From JBGTGT01 sp051439375 (lineage in GTDB: Bacteria > Cyanobacteriota > Cyanobacteriia > Cyanobacteriales > Microcystaceae): 64,000 bases of DNA. This document shows, piece by piece, positions 8,108 to 16,888 of the stretch. The position numbers and the translations under genes were made by a program. Numbering within the stretch: position 1 is the first letter of the stretch; every line of letters begins with the position of its first letter. A model generated the notes under the pieces. The model made no database searches and was not told the origin of the DNA. It saw nothing but the letters and a program-made list of their open reading frames with translations. Where the stretch lies: assembly GCA_051439375.1 (NCBI GenBank), contig JBFRWB010000239.1:1-64000 (forward strand), in the 5' to 3' direction.

Positions 8108-10132
8108 TTAATTAAATTTATCTTCGGGAAAGGCAGGAATGGCATCTAACAGTTTTTGGGTATAATCGCTAATGTTATCCCGTTGAATAATTTCATAGGA
8201 AGGTCGAACTGAGTCTTGTTCCTTGGTTCTTTCTACTGTTTTCCCATCTTTCATTACCATAATGCGATCGCTCATAAAACGCACGACACTTAAATCATGG
8301 GAAATAAATAAATAGGTTAACTGTTTTTCTTCTTGCAATTCTTTGAGAAGATTTAAAACTTCTGCTTGTACAGAAACATCTAATGCGGAAACAGACTCAT
8401 CACAAATAATTAAACTGGGTTCTAATGCTAAAGCACGAGCAATACAGACCCGTTGACGTTGACCTCCTGATAGTTCATGAGGATAACGGTTAAAATAAGG
8501 GTTATCTTTTGGATCTAAATTTGAAGCATCTTTGGGGACTTTTTTGCCTAATCCTACATCTCCTAATAGTCGAATTGCTCGTTCGATTCTTTTCCTATCT
8601 TTTTTCTTTTTACTATTTTTTCTCGGTTTTTCATTGCTTTTTTCTTCGTTCTCATGATTAAACATATTATGAATAATCATTGGTTCTATGATTGCTGCAC
8701 CAATTGTCATTCGAGGATTTAGAGAATTATAAGGATTTTGAAAAACGATTTGGATCTTTTTTCTTAATGCTTGTAAATCTTCACTTCCTGTTTTATAAGT
8801 CGATAAATGCTCAGGTTTTTTATCATTAGGATTAGGATAAAAGTTAATAACTCCCTTGGATGAAATTAGCCGTAAAATAGCACGAGCTAAGGTCGATTTA
8901 CCGCAGCCTGATTCTCCGACAATTCCTAATGTTTCCCCTCGATAAACCTCAAAACTAACCTTCTCAACTGCTTGTTTTCCTTCTTTATTGCCAAAAAATC
9001 CTGCTTTTCCGTAAGTAACAGATAAATCTTTGACAGATAAAATAAGTCCTCTCTTTATTATTTTCTCAAGCTGACTTTTTTCTTCTTCTAAAGTAATCTC
9101 ATCACTACTGAGAACTTCCTGTCTATTCTGTTCTTTGTTCTCGTCTAAGTAGTCTTTTACCGTAGGAAGACGTTTTAATTTTTTGTTCAGACGGGGTAAA
9201 CAAGCTAAAAGTCCTTTTGTGTAGGCTTCTTGAGGCGGATTAGCAAGATGTTCAAACAGATGTTTTTGAGTCACTAAAGTATCAGATTTTTCGGTAGTTA
9301 ATTCTTCTTGCTTCTCTCCTTGATACATCACTAAAACTCGATCTGAAATTTCATTAATAACGCCTAAATCATGGGAAATAAAAATAATCGATAGGTCTTT
9401 ATTATCAGGCTTTGCTTGTACCTCTTTTAAGACTTTTAAAATCTCTTTTTGGGTAGTCACATCTAAAGCAGTTGTAGGTTCATCCGCTATTAAAATTCTC
9501 GGATTACAAGATAGTGCCATTGCTATCATAACCCGTTGTAATTGTCCTCCTGATAATTCATGAGGATATTTTTTTAATAACTTTGCTGGTTCAGGTAATT
9601 GTACGTCTTCTAGTAGAGTGATTGCACGGTTCTTGGCCTTATCTTTAGGTTTAATCTTTTTTTCAGCAGGACTCATTTTTTGGTGTAATTCTATTGCTTC
9701 TGTTAATTGAAAACCAATGGTATAAACTGGGTTAAACGCACTCATCGGTTCTTGGAAAATCATAGAAATGATGCCACCTCGATAGCGTGTTTTTTGACTG
9801 TTAGTTAATGTTAAGAGGTTAAGATGATCTTTTCCTTCTGAAATACCAAGATTTTGTTTCTCTTTCTCTGCTAAGTTAAATTTATTCAAATCGTGGTTAA
9901 AATAGTAATTAATCTCACTCTCTTCATCAATTTGACCCGAAGAAGGAATCAGTCCCATAATAGCTAAGGAAGTCAGAGATTTTCCTGAACCTGATTCACC
10001 GACAATTCCAAGTATTTCCCCTTTTTTAAGATTAAAACTGAGATTCCTAACCACTTGTTTGCGTTTATTATCATTATCTTCATCAGGGAAAGAGATAGTT
10101 AAATCTTTAACAGCGAGTATAAGGTCATTCAT
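8108..10132 (-). CDS. ABC transporter ATP-binding protein with two fused ATPase domains (oligopeptide type)
   Basis: 674 residues with two complete ABC ATPases. Domain 1 has Walker A GESGSGKS (near 47), signature LSGGQLQRV and Walker B LIADEP; domain 2 has Walker A GESGCGKS (near 405), signature LSGGQRQRV and Walker B LIICDES. Sequence around QEPMSAFNPVYTIGFQ and QNPYNSLNPRMTIG is typical of the Dpp/Opp/Gsi/YejF peptide and glutathione importers. It would energise permeases not encoded nearby. Highly charged Lys/Glu-rich insertions are present (about 480-510 and 300-345), longer than in enterobacterial homologues. No substrate-binding protein or permease adjoins it, so the substrate is open. 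Confidence 0.9.
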   Translation of the reverse strand: MNDLILAVKDLTISFPDEDNDNKRKQVVRNLSFNLKKGEILGIVGESGSGKSLTSLAIMGLIPSSGQIDEESEINYYFNHDLNKFNLAEKEKQNLGISEGKDHLNLLTLTNSQKTRYRGGIISMIFQEPMSAFNPVYTIGFQLTEAIELHQKMSPAEKKIKPKDKAKNRAITLLEDVQLPEPAKLLKKYPHELSGGQLQRVMIAMALSCNPRILIADEPTTALDVTTQKEILKVLKEVQAKPDNKDLSIIFISHDLGVINEISDRVLVMYQGEKQEELTTEKSDTLVTQKHLFEHLANPPQEAYTKGLLACLPRLNKKLKRLPTVKDYLDENKEQNRQEVLSSDEITLEEEKSQLEKIIKRGLILSVKDLSVTYGKAGFFGNKEGKQAVEKVSFEVYRGETLGIVGESGCGKSTLARAILRLISSKGVINFYPNPNDKKPEHLSTYKTGSEDLQALRKKIQIVFQNPYNSLNPRMTIGAAIIEPMIIHNMFNHENEEKSNEKPRKNSKKKKDRKRIERAIRLLGDVGLGKKVPKDASNLDPKDNPYFNRYPHELSGGQRQRVCIARALALEPSLIICDESVSALDVSVQAEVLNLLKELQEEKQLTYLFISHDLSVVRFMSDRIMVMKDGKTVERTKEQDSVRPSYEIIQRDNISDYTQKLLDAIPAFPEDKFN

Positions 10133-10191
10133 AGGGATAAAGCCAAGGGGATTAGTAGGAGTTTAGGGAATTATATCTGATCTTGACAAAT

Positions 10192-10219
10192 GAATTATGA
10201 ATTATAAGTTATCAATGGA
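10192..10219. repeat. short heptamer array, TGAATTA family
   Basis: Four in-register 7-base units (TGAATTA, TGAATTA, TAAGTTA, TCAATGG) lie upstream of the ABC ATPase gene. Degenerate, but the 7-base spacing is exact and the same family recurs at 35008-35042. Confidence 0.6.
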
Positions 10220-10242
10220 ATGATGGGGAGTGTGGGGAGAAT

Positions 10243-10329
10243 ACCCGAAACCCGACACCTGAAACCCGAAACCCGAAACCCGAAACCCGAAACCCGAAAC
10301 CCGACACCTGATACCTGAAACCCGAAACC
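10243..10329. repeat. heptamer array ACC(C/T)GAA, 12 units
   Basis: Twelve exact-register 7-base units, mostly ACCCGAA with ACCTGAA, ACCCGAC and ACCTGAT variants, lie about 100 bases before psbI and on the leader side of the ABC gene. An open frame across it on the minus strand (FRVSGFGF-type peptide) is an artefact of the repeat. It matches the short tandemly repeated repetitive (STRR) heptamers known from cyanobacteria. Confidence 0.9.
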
Positions 10330-10428
10330 AGCAAACCTGTTCACCGAAGCTCCGAAATGGGGTAAAGTGGTCAAAGTGATCTTTTACACTCATAACTCAA
10401 ATCCCCATTTTGAAAGGAGAAACTTAGG

Positions 10429-10545
10429 ATGTTAACGCTCAAAATTGCTGTTTATATTGTGGTTGGGCTATTTCTTGCCCTATTTATCTTTGGTTTTCTG
10501 TCTAGCGACCCCACCCGTAATCCCGGACGCAAAGACTTTGAATAA
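10429..10545 (+). CDS. psbI: photosystem II reaction centre protein I
   Basis: A 38-residue gene found by reading the sequence after AAAGGAGAAACTTAGG. It starts MLTLKIAVYIVVGLF, has one membrane helix (about 4-24) and ends SSDPTRNPGRKDFE, the invariant PsbI tail. PsbI binds CP43 and D1 at the periphery of the photosystem II core and helps early assembly. The strong GGAG site lies about 12 bases before the ATG. It is monocistronic: a terminator follows within 40 bases and the next gene is murG. Confidence 0.97.
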   Translation: MLTLKIAVYIVVGLFLALFIFGFLSSDPTRNPGRKDFE

Positions 10546-10580
10546 AGTTTAACCAAACTTGTCGTTAATTTTCAATTCTC

Positions 10581-10625
10581 AGGTGCAGCCTAACTGTGAT
10601 AATGCGGTATAAGGTTGCACCTTTT
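10581..10625 (+). terminator. psbI intrinsic terminator
   Basis: AGGTGCAGCCT pairs with AGGTTGCACCT (11 pairs, one G-U) around a 20-base loop, followed by TTTT. It separates the psbI transcript from murG. Confidence 0.8.
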
Positions 10626-10666
10626 GATTTAAGCTATAATTCTAAATTCTACATTCTGAGTTGACA

Positions 10667-11704
10667 ATGGTTCGATTATTAATCGCAGCAAGTGGTACGG
10701 GTGGACATCTGTTTCCTGCCTTAGCGGTAGCAGAACAATTTGAAAATGATAAAATTCAGTGGTTAGGTGTGCCTAATCGTTTAGAACAAACTCTTGTTCC
10801 TAAATCTTACCCGTTACACACGGTTAATGTGGAAGGTTTCCAAACTCGTCTCAGTTGGAAAACCGTCACCGTTGCAACAGGTTTGGTTACCTCTATCTTT
10901 AAGGTCAAAAAACTATTAAAAGAAGAAAAAATCGATTTAGTCTTTACAACAGGGGGATATATCGCTGCACCTGCCATTTTAGCAGCCCGTTGGCAAGGAA
11001 TTCCTGTTATTTTACACGAATCTAATTATATTCCGGGGAAAGTCACTCGTACGTTTGGCCGTTTGTGTCAAACGGTTGCCCTAGGATTTGAGGGAACGGC
11101 TCAATATTTAAAAGATTGTCAGACTAAATGGGTTAGTACCCCAGTTAGATCCCAATTTTATACCTCTCAACCCCTAGATTTACCCATTCCAGAGGATGCA
11201 ACTTTAATTGTAGTGGTGGGAGGTTCTCAAGGTGCGATCGCAGTTAACCAGTTAGTGAGAGAAAGTGTGACACCTTGGCTGGAAAAAGGAGCGTATGTTG
11301 TACATTTAACGGGAAATCAAGACCCAGATACAGAAAAATTTCCCCATCCTCATTATTTCGCCTTTCCTTTTTATGATAATATGGCGGGACTCCTACAACG
11401 GGCAAATTTAGCCATTAGTCGGGCAGGGGCGGGTACACTAACAGAATTAGCCATTACTCGTACTCCGTCTCTTCTTATCCCCTATCCCTACGCAGCAGAA
11501 GATCATCAGACTTATAATGCAAAAGTGTTTGTGGAAGCAGGTGCAGCACAAATGTTTGATCAGCAGGAGTTAACCTCGGAAATCTTGGAGGAAGTAGTGT
11601 TAAATTTATTGAATTCTCCTGAAACTTTAGCACAACAGGCTGCTAAAGCGGAAACCCTTGCGGCTGCTGATAGTGCGAGTCAGATTAAGGGTTTAATGGG
11701 GTAA
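10667..11704 (+). CDS. murG: UDP-GlcNAc:lipid I GlcNAc transferase
   Basis: Transfers GlcNAc to lipid I to make lipid II, the last cytosolic step of peptidoglycan precursor synthesis, at the inner face of the plasma membrane. 345 residues from the ATG giving MVRLLIAASGTGGHLFPALA; this is the first glycine-rich loop. The second, VVVGGSQGA (about 183), and the acceptor/UDP region AISRAGAGTLTELA and PSLLIPYPYAAEDHQTYNA (about 252-290) are all intact. A TTG two codons upstream is not used in my call. No other mur or fts gene is adjacent, which is usual in cyanobacteria. Confidence 0.96.
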   Translation: MVRLLIAASGTGGHLFPALAVAEQFENDKIQWLGVPNRLEQTLVPKSYPLHTVNVEGFQTRLSWKTVTVATGLVTSIFKVKKLLKEEKIDLVFTTGGYIAAPAILAARWQGIPVILHESNYIPGKVTRTFGRLCQTVALGFEGTAQYLKDCQTKWVSTPVRSQFYTSQPLDLPIPEDATLIVVVGGSQGAIAVNQLVRESVTPWLEKGAYVVHLTGNQDPDTEKFPHPHYFAFPFYDNMAGLLQRANLAISRAGAGTLTELAITRTPSLLIPYPYAAEDHQTYNAKVFVEAGAAQMFDQQELTSEILEEVVLNLLNSPETLAQQAAKAETLAAADSASQIKGLMG

Positions 11705-11834
11705 GGCGGTTTCATTCTCCCCAATGCTAATACTTTTCTATGATTGCTTTGTATTTCGTGAACCATGACAGAATAACGAAACGTCTTCAATTAGAGAACT
11801 GTATAATAATCTTGATTCTGATCTTGCTTTAACA

Positions 11835-12824
11835 ATGACCTACGCTAAAGAACGAGAAATTGCGATCGCTACTACCCGTCTTGCTTCCCAACTCTGTGAT
11901 ACTATTCGTCAGCAGCAAAAAGCGTTAACGATTGAAAAACCTGATGAAAGTCCTGTCACGATTGCTGATTTTAGCGCACAAGCAATTATTTGTCAAGCTT
12001 TAGCTCAATATTTCCCCGATGATCCCATTATTGCTGAGGAAGACGCTGGTTTATTACAACAAGATCCCCAAACCTTAGATCAAGTAACGCAACAAGTTCA
12101 AACCTTATTACCAGAAGCCACAGAAAATAAGATTATAAATTGGATAAATCGAGGAAATGGCGAAATAGCAGACCGTTATTGGACATTAGACCCCATTGAT
12201 GGCACAAAAGGGTTTATACGGGGGGATCAATATGCGATCGCTTTAGCCTTAGTAGAAAAAGGACGAGTGAAAGTGGGGGTGTTAGGATGTCCGGCCTTAC
12301 CGTGGGACTTCCGAAAGCCAGAGGGAGACAAAGGCGTTATCTTTGTTGCAGTGGAAAATCAAGGAACTCAAATGATTAACCTTAATACCGAAGAATCTCG
12401 TACAATTAAGGTTAATTCTCCTAAACCCTTTAACCAATTAACTCGTATTGAAAGTGTAGAAACTCGACACAGCGATCATTATCAACAAGAGATATTTGAT
12501 CAAAAAATAGGTATTATTCATCCGATTCAAAAAATGGATTCTTTAGCAAAATATGCTGCGATTGCGAGAGGAGAAGTGGATATTTATTTACGCATTCCTT
12601 TACCCCATTTTATTACATGGAAAGAGAATATTTGGGATCATGCAGCAGGAATTATTTTAGTGGAAGAAGCAGGGGGAAAAGTAACCGATTTAACGGGTAA
12701 ACCTTTGGATTTTTCCGTAGGAATCAAGATGTTAAATAACTACGGAATTGCAGCGAGTAATGGCTGGAATCATAGCGAAGTATTAAACATTATTAGTCAG
12801 CTTTCCCCTGCGGATGAAACTTAG
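11835..12824 (+). CDS. cysQ: 3'(2'),5'-bisphosphate nucleotidase
   Basis: Removes the 3' phosphate from PAP and PAPS, relieving PAP toxicity during sulfate assimilation. 329 residues of the inositol-monophosphatase/FIG fold. Metal-site motifs are present in order: ADFSAQ with the family Asp, IIAEEDA, then WTLDPIDGTKGFIRGDQYAI (the DPIDGT signature, about 122-140) and WDHAAGIILVEEAGG (about 276). The length and the GTKGFIRG element favour the SAL1/HAL2-like branch over a plain inositol phosphatase. The 3' end overlaps the convergent ferredoxin-like gene by 32 bases. It fits with sulfite reductase elsewhere in the window. Confidence 0.9.
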   Translation: MTYAKEREIAIATTRLASQLCDTIRQQQKALTIEKPDESPVTIADFSAQAIICQALAQYFPDDPIIAEEDAGLLQQDPQTLDQVTQQVQTLLPEATENKIINWINRGNGEIADRYWTLDPIDGTKGFIRGDQYAIALALVEKGRVKVGVLGCPALPWDFRKPEGDKGVIFVAVENQGTQMINLNTEESRTIKVNSPKPFNQLTRIESVETRHSDHYQQEIFDQKIGIIHPIQKMDSLAKYAAIARGEVDIYLRIPLPHFITWKENIWDHAAGIILVEEAGGKVTDLTGKPLDFSVGIKMLNNYGIAASNGWNHSEVLNIISQLSPADET

Positions 12825-13092
12825 GATCTAGAAGTTCTTTAACAGGAGTATTTTCTTTTAAATGTTGGTTGACAATTTGTTCAACATGATAGGGTTGAAT
12901 ATGCCAATACCATGTTTTTTCTGGTAAGATTAAGACCATCACGCCATTGCCACATTCCCCTAAACAACCTGAGCTAATAATTTCTATCCCTTCTAGAGAA
13001 TAGTGCTGAAACGCTGCTTTTACCTGTTTTCCTCCTTGACTGCGACAGGTACGATTTTGGCAAACTAAGACTTGTCTTGAGGGTAAATTCAT
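12793..13092 (-). CDS. thioredoxin-like [2Fe-2S] ferredoxin
   Basis: 99 residues. Cysteines C11, C16, C43 and C47 in VCQNRTC and SGCLGEC match the thioredoxin-fold 2Fe-2S ferredoxin family (C-x4-C, then C-x3-C), also found in NuoE and Shethna-type proteins. WYWHIQPYHVEQIVNQHL near the C-terminus is typical of the stand-alone cyanobacterial form. It should act as a soluble electron carrier; the partner is not evident. The last 32 bases overlap the 3' end of the bisphosphate nucleotidase gene on the opposite strand. There is no operon partner; the next minus-strand gene upstream ends about 30 bases away. Confidence 0.88.
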   Translation of the reverse strand: MNLPSRQVLVCQNRTCRSQGGKQVKAAFQHYSLEGIEIISSGCLGECGNGVMVLILPEKTWYWHIQPYHVEQIVNQHLKENTPVKELLDPKFHPQGKAD

Positions 13093-13125
13093 AATACAAG
13101 ATCCTTAAATTAATTTCCTAAACCC

Positions 13126-14148
13126 CTAATTAGACTGTAAACGTTTAACCTTACTCACTAATTTTTGCATTTTTTTAGAAAACTGAGACATCAGACTGGG
13201 TGGTTTAAGCTGAGTTGGTTTTTGTTCAGGATTTCTCAAGAAACGATAATGTAAGAACACATCCTTATAACAAATATTAGCGTCAATCCCCTTACATAAA
13301 TTGGCAAAATCCTGTGATGAATACTTCATATAATGAATACGATGAATTGGCTTTTGTCCTTGTTCATTATAAAGAATATTATCAATACTAACAAAGGGAT
13401 CAACCTCCGCACAATTCCCTGTTCTTTCTTGACCATTTGAACTAAGGGTAAAGTTAAATAAAGAAGCTTCTATGCGAAAAGTGAGATAATTAAATAGGTA
13501 GTCATCAAACCACCACCCTTTAGTATTAACCCACATCACCTCATTTTCATTGATTAATTTATGTTTTAAGTCTGCTAAAATCTCATCCGTAAATAACCCT
13601 TTTTTTCCCCCAAAAAAACTACCATCATGAAGTAACGGACGAATCGTTTCTTCTTGGTAATCTGTACATTTTTCTATCAAAGGAATATCTAGTGCAGCTA
13701 CTTCAAGAGACTTATTCCGTTCCCAATCATCAAATACTAAATCATAATCCTGTAGCAGATCAAATAATCGCTCTAGGGGTTTCATTGCCAAATTATCCGC
13801 TTCATAAAAGGCAAATTCATCAAAATCACCGTCAAATGAAGCAAACTTAAGGTGAGGACGACTTTTATACCATCTAGGACGGGTATTCGGCGGATCTTTT
13901 TCCCGTGGATGAGCAGACCATACTTGGTCAAAAAGTTGATCCCATTTGTCAAGAGAAGCCTGATTGTCAAATAAAGTTACATTAGGTCGAGATTCAACTT
14001 CTTTTTTGACTAAATCTAAGCGATCATCGTAAGGAATAACACAAATAGGAATAGAATCGCTGACATTCACTTCAATACTATTTAAAAGTGCCACTAACTG
14101 ATCATAAACAACATCGTTAGCCAGTGTATAAATTCCTCGTGAAGCCAT
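13126..14148 (-). CDS. Npun_R2821/Npun_R2822-like family protein (putative glycosyltransferase-like)
   Basis: 340 residues from the ATG giving MASRGIYTLANDVVYDQLVA, preceded by GAAGGA at suitable distance; a longer frame adds 20 doubtful residues. The N-terminus resembles GT-A-type nucleotide-sugar enzymes that begin with a GIYTLAND-like strand, and FAFYEADNLAMKPLERLF holds an acidic motif resembling a DxD neighbourhood. CPI-type signature is absent and no membrane helix is seen. The family is common in cyanobacteria and uncharacterised. The C-terminus is basic (KKMQKLVSKVKRLQ). It lies just upstream of the ferredoxin gene on the same strand, with a 33-base gap, so it may be co-transcribed with it. 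Confidence 0.7.
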   Translation of the reverse strand: MASRGIYTLANDVVYDQLVALLNSIEVNVSDSIPICVIPYDDRLDLVKKEVESRPNVTLFDNQASLDKWDQLFDQVWSAHPREKDPPNTRPRWYKSRPHLKFASFDGDFDEFAFYEADNLAMKPLERLFDLLQDYDLVFDDWERNKSLEVAALDIPLIEKCTDYQEETIRPLLHDGSFFGGKKGLFTDEILADLKHKLINENEVMWVNTKGWWFDDYLFNYLTFRIEASLFNFTLSSNGQERTGNCAEVDPFVSIDNILYNEQGQKPIHRIHYMKYSSQDFANLCKGIDANICYKDVFLHYRFLRNPEQKPTQLKPPSLMSQFSKKMQKLVSKVKRLQSN

Positions 14149-14331
14149 AAGCACAATGTCCTTCAAAAACAAACAGACTGATCTAGAGAATAAGCTGAAA
14201 GGATACAAGAAATCAAGCGTCTAACAAAAAGAATGGAACTGACTAACTATAGCTCTACGCATTAAGCTTAGGACGTTTTTCGTTCCCTGTTCCCCGTTTG
14301 GTGAAAACACAAAGATAGATTGTTAAACACC

Positions 14332-15396
14332 TTATTTTGTACTAAGACTTCTATCATTTATTGCTTTAGCTGCTGCAAGTCCAGATGCGATCGCTTTTTC
14401 TAAATGCCATGAGGAATGAGTTTTTATCTTACCTGCACACCAATCACCACAAGCAACTAAGGGTAAAGGATGGTTAGTTTCTAGACAAGAAATAGGTAAG
14501 AAGTGACGAGGAATCGCATAACGCCACCGATGAACTTGATACCAAGCTAAATCTTTTAAGGAAAGAGGTAAGTGTTTTTCAGCTTCATTTAATAAACTTT
14601 TTCCAATCGGTTTCAAGTCAGAACTATCAAGAAACTTTTCTGCATAGTTTGGGGTACTATGAAGGACAAAAACTGATTGATTTTGTGTGTCTCGTTTGAC
14701 ACTTTCTAGACCGATCCATGCGATATTAGAGTCTGATAAAATTTGCACTTGCTCCCACATTAAATCCGATAAGTTTAAATTGTCATAACCTGCCATAACA
14801 GTTAAGCAAGGATCATAGGTAACTTGGTTTAAAGTTTCCAGAAAAGAGGAAGAAAGTTGTGTTAAATGAGAACTATTTAATAATAGGTATAATTGAGGCG
14901 CAGGAATCGCACTGACAAGGCTTTTAGCTAGTAAAGTATTGGGTTGATTGGGAGGCGTTTCACAGGTAATGTACCAAAGATTATCTTGGTTAGGGATTAA
15001 ATTCATCACTCGATATTGTCGCCAAATTGTCAAAGCATCTGCTAAATCTTTAGCAATAGCAGTCATCCCTTTCGGTGCATAATAATAAGGCTGAGAAGGA
15101 ATCGCAGCTAAGGTTTGGTTGAATTGATAACGTTTAGGACGGAATGAATTAATAACTTTATTTTCTGTTAATTGTTTAATCAATTGCTGAGTGAAATTTC
15201 CCTGTTTAAAAAAATAAGAAAGTCCGTGATCCACACAAGTTTGCTCAACTCTTCGGGTTGCTAATCTTCCGCCAACTCCTCTTGATTTTTCTAAAATAAC
15301 AACCTTATACCCTTGTTGCTGTAAAACGCTAGCACAGGTTAATCCAGCTAATCCTGCACCGATAATAGCGACATCAAAACGTTGATCTGTGTTCAT
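14332..15396 (-). CDS. FAD-dependent amine oxidase/renalase-like oxidoreductase
   Basis: 354 residues. The N-terminal Rossmann motif VAIIGAGLAGLTCASVL (about 9-25) is followed by VVILEKSRGVGGRLATRR, the FAD-binding signature of the renalase/NAD(P)-binding monooxygenase group. A C-terminal VACGDWCAGKIKTHSSWHLE and GLAAAKAI form the second FAD-contact region. No membrane or signal segment is visible, so it is cytosolic. The substrate cannot be read from the sequence; cyanobacterial relatives are uncharacterised. It stands alone, with gaps of 183 bases and about 100 bases on either side. Confidence 0.85.
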   Translation of the reverse strand: MNTDQRFDVAIIGAGLAGLTCASVLQQQGYKVVILEKSRGVGGRLATRRVEQTCVDHGLSYFFKQGNFTQQLIKQLTENKVINSFRPKRYQFNQTLAAIPSQPYYYAPKGMTAIAKDLADALTIWRQYRVMNLIPNQDNLWYITCETPPNQPNTLLAKSLVSAIPAPQLYLLLNSSHLTQLSSSFLETLNQVTYDPCLTVMAGYDNLNLSDLMWEQVQILSDSNIAWIGLESVKRDTQNQSVFVLHSTPNYAEKFLDSSDLKPIGKSLLNEAEKHLPLSLKDLAWYQVHRWRYAIPRHFLPISCLETNHPLPLVACGDWCAGKIKTHSSWHLEKAIASGLAAAKAINDRSLSTK

Positions 15397-15493
15397 TACG
15401 TTTATTCTATTATTTCCTAATGAGTGTCTTATTTTATCTCAATTGTTAGAATACAGAGAGCAAGCTAACCTTACTCCCTGACGAGTTTAAGCC

Positions 15494-15700
15494 CTAAATA
15501 GGCCGATAATAATCATTTTCTCCTATTTCGCCGATACCATCTGTATCCTTATTAATACAATCTGGCTTTTCTACATAATTACATACCCTTGCCCAGAGTC
15601 TTGCCCTTGTTCCCGCCGGGCCCGATGAAAAAATAACTTTATCGCCATTTTCAATCTTGACACCACAGACGGGACAGGTTTCAGTCTTGATATTAGACAT
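15494..15700 (-). CDS. small zinc-ribbon-like protein
   Basis: 68 residues from the ATG giving MSNIKTETCPVCGVK. CPVCG at residues 7-11 and two later cysteines (RVCNYVEKPDC) could form a four-cysteine zinc site. The protein is hydrophilic, with an acidic end (DGIGEIGENDYYRPI). Similar small proteins of unknown function occur in cyanobacteria. It lies between the FAD oxidoreductase and the divergent LysR gene. Confidence 0.65.
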   Translation of the reverse strand: MSNIKTETCPVCGVKIENGDKVIFSSGPAGTRARLWARVCNYVEKPDCINKDTDGIGEIGENDYYRPI

Positions 15701-15902
15701 AAGCAATTTTACTTAACAATTAACAAACTGGGTATAGATTAATGGTTTATCCCTTGTCTAACCGTGTATTTTGTTACGAGACGAAGATAGATAGTAAAAA
15801 AGATCATAAAGTTTATCAATTTTTAATTGAAAAATAATTGATTTAAGTCTATGATTAGAAAGGACATAAGCTGACCATTGCTTTTATCTGGGGGTTATCA
15901 TT

Positions 15903-16817
15903 TTGATACAGGCGACATTACATCAACTTCGAGTATTTGAAGCCACTGCCCGTCATGGCAGTTTTACTCGTGCTGCTGAAGAATTATATATCACTCAGCC
16001 TACGGTTTCCAGTCAAATCAAACAATTAACCAAAGCGATTGGACTTCCTTTGTTTGAGCAAATTGGCAAAAGGTTGTATTTAACCGATGCAGGGAAGGAA
16101 TTATTGGCAACTTGTCAAGATATTTTCCACAAACTCGACAATTTCGAGATGAAAGTAGCGGATCTTAAGGGAACAAAGCAAGGGAATTTAAGATTAGGGG
16201 TGATTACTACAGCAAAATATTTTATTCCTCGTATCTTGGGGTCATTTTGCCAAAAATATCCGGGTATTGATGTTTCTTTGCAGGTAACGAATCATCAACA
16301 AATGCAGCAGCGAATGTTGCAAAATGAAGATGATCTTTATATTCTCAGTAACCCTCCGGAAGAATTAGATTTATCGTCTCAACCCTTTTTAGATAATCCT
16401 TTAGTCGTTGTTGTTGGTGCAGATCACCCGTTAGTAGGTGGAGAAAACATCCCCATTGAGAAATTAAATGGAGAACCTTTTATTATGCGAGAAGAAGGCT
16501 CAGGAACCCGTAAAGCAGTGGAAAAACTCTTTAATGACGAGAAAGTAGAAGTACAAGTCCGCTTAGAATTAGGAAGTAATGAAGCGATTAAACAAGCGAT
16601 CGCTGGTGGAATGGGGATATCTGTCCTCTCTCGTCATACCTTAATGACAGAAATGTCAGAAAATCTCAAAGGAGAATTAGCTATTTTAGATGTAGAACAC
16701 TTTCCAATTAAGCGTCGTTGGTATGTTTCCCATTTAGCTGGCCGCAAGTTATCAGTTATTGCTCAAACCTTTTTAGAGTACCTTATCCAAGAGAGTAGTC
16801 ATTATGCTCAATGTTGA
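15903..16817 (+). CDS. LysR-family regulator, CmpR-like
   Basis: 304 residues starting at TTG (no ATG is available upstream in frame), with GGGGG about 9 bases before it. The winged HTH at residues 5-65 reads LHQLRVFEATARHGSFTRAA and QPTVSSQIKQL, followed by an effector domain (about 92-300) with LGSNEAIKQAIAGGMGISVL. The N-terminal region is closer to CmpR, the activator of the bicarbonate transporter in cyanobacteria, than to RbcR, as I recall those sequences; that assignment is from memory. Target genes are not adjacent: the upstream neighbour is the small zinc-ribbon gene, read divergently from a 200-base gap that may contain its autoregulatory site. Confidence 0.88.
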   Translation: MIQATLHQLRVFEATARHGSFTRAAEELYITQPTVSSQIKQLTKAIGLPLFEQIGKRLYLTDAGKELLATCQDIFHKLDNFEMKVADLKGTKQGNLRLGVITTAKYFIPRILGSFCQKYPGIDVSLQVTNHQQMQQRMLQNEDDLYILSNPPEELDLSSQPFLDNPLVVVVGADHPLVGGENIPIEKLNGEPFIMREEGSGTRKAVEKLFNDEKVEVQVRLELGSNEAIKQAIAGGMGISVLSRHTLMTEMSENLKGELAILDVEHFPIKRRWYVSHLAGRKLSVIAQTFLEYLIQESSHYAQC

Positions 16818-16888
16818 CTGTTTACAGGATTTTTAAGGAAGGAGAATATCTGCGTTTAGAGATTTTGACTATTTTGACTGATAAGTGA

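Noticed and set aside
10243..10329. CRISPR array
   Set aside because: Units are 7 bases with no spacers and no cas genes nearby.
10202..10393. Minus-strand frame with FRVSGFGF-type repeats
   Set aside because: It reads the ACCCGAA heptamer array and is an artefact.
15903..16817. RbcR assignment for the LysR gene
   Set aside because: The N-terminal HTH differs from RbcR as recalled and is closer to CmpR; the final regulator class still needs a tree.
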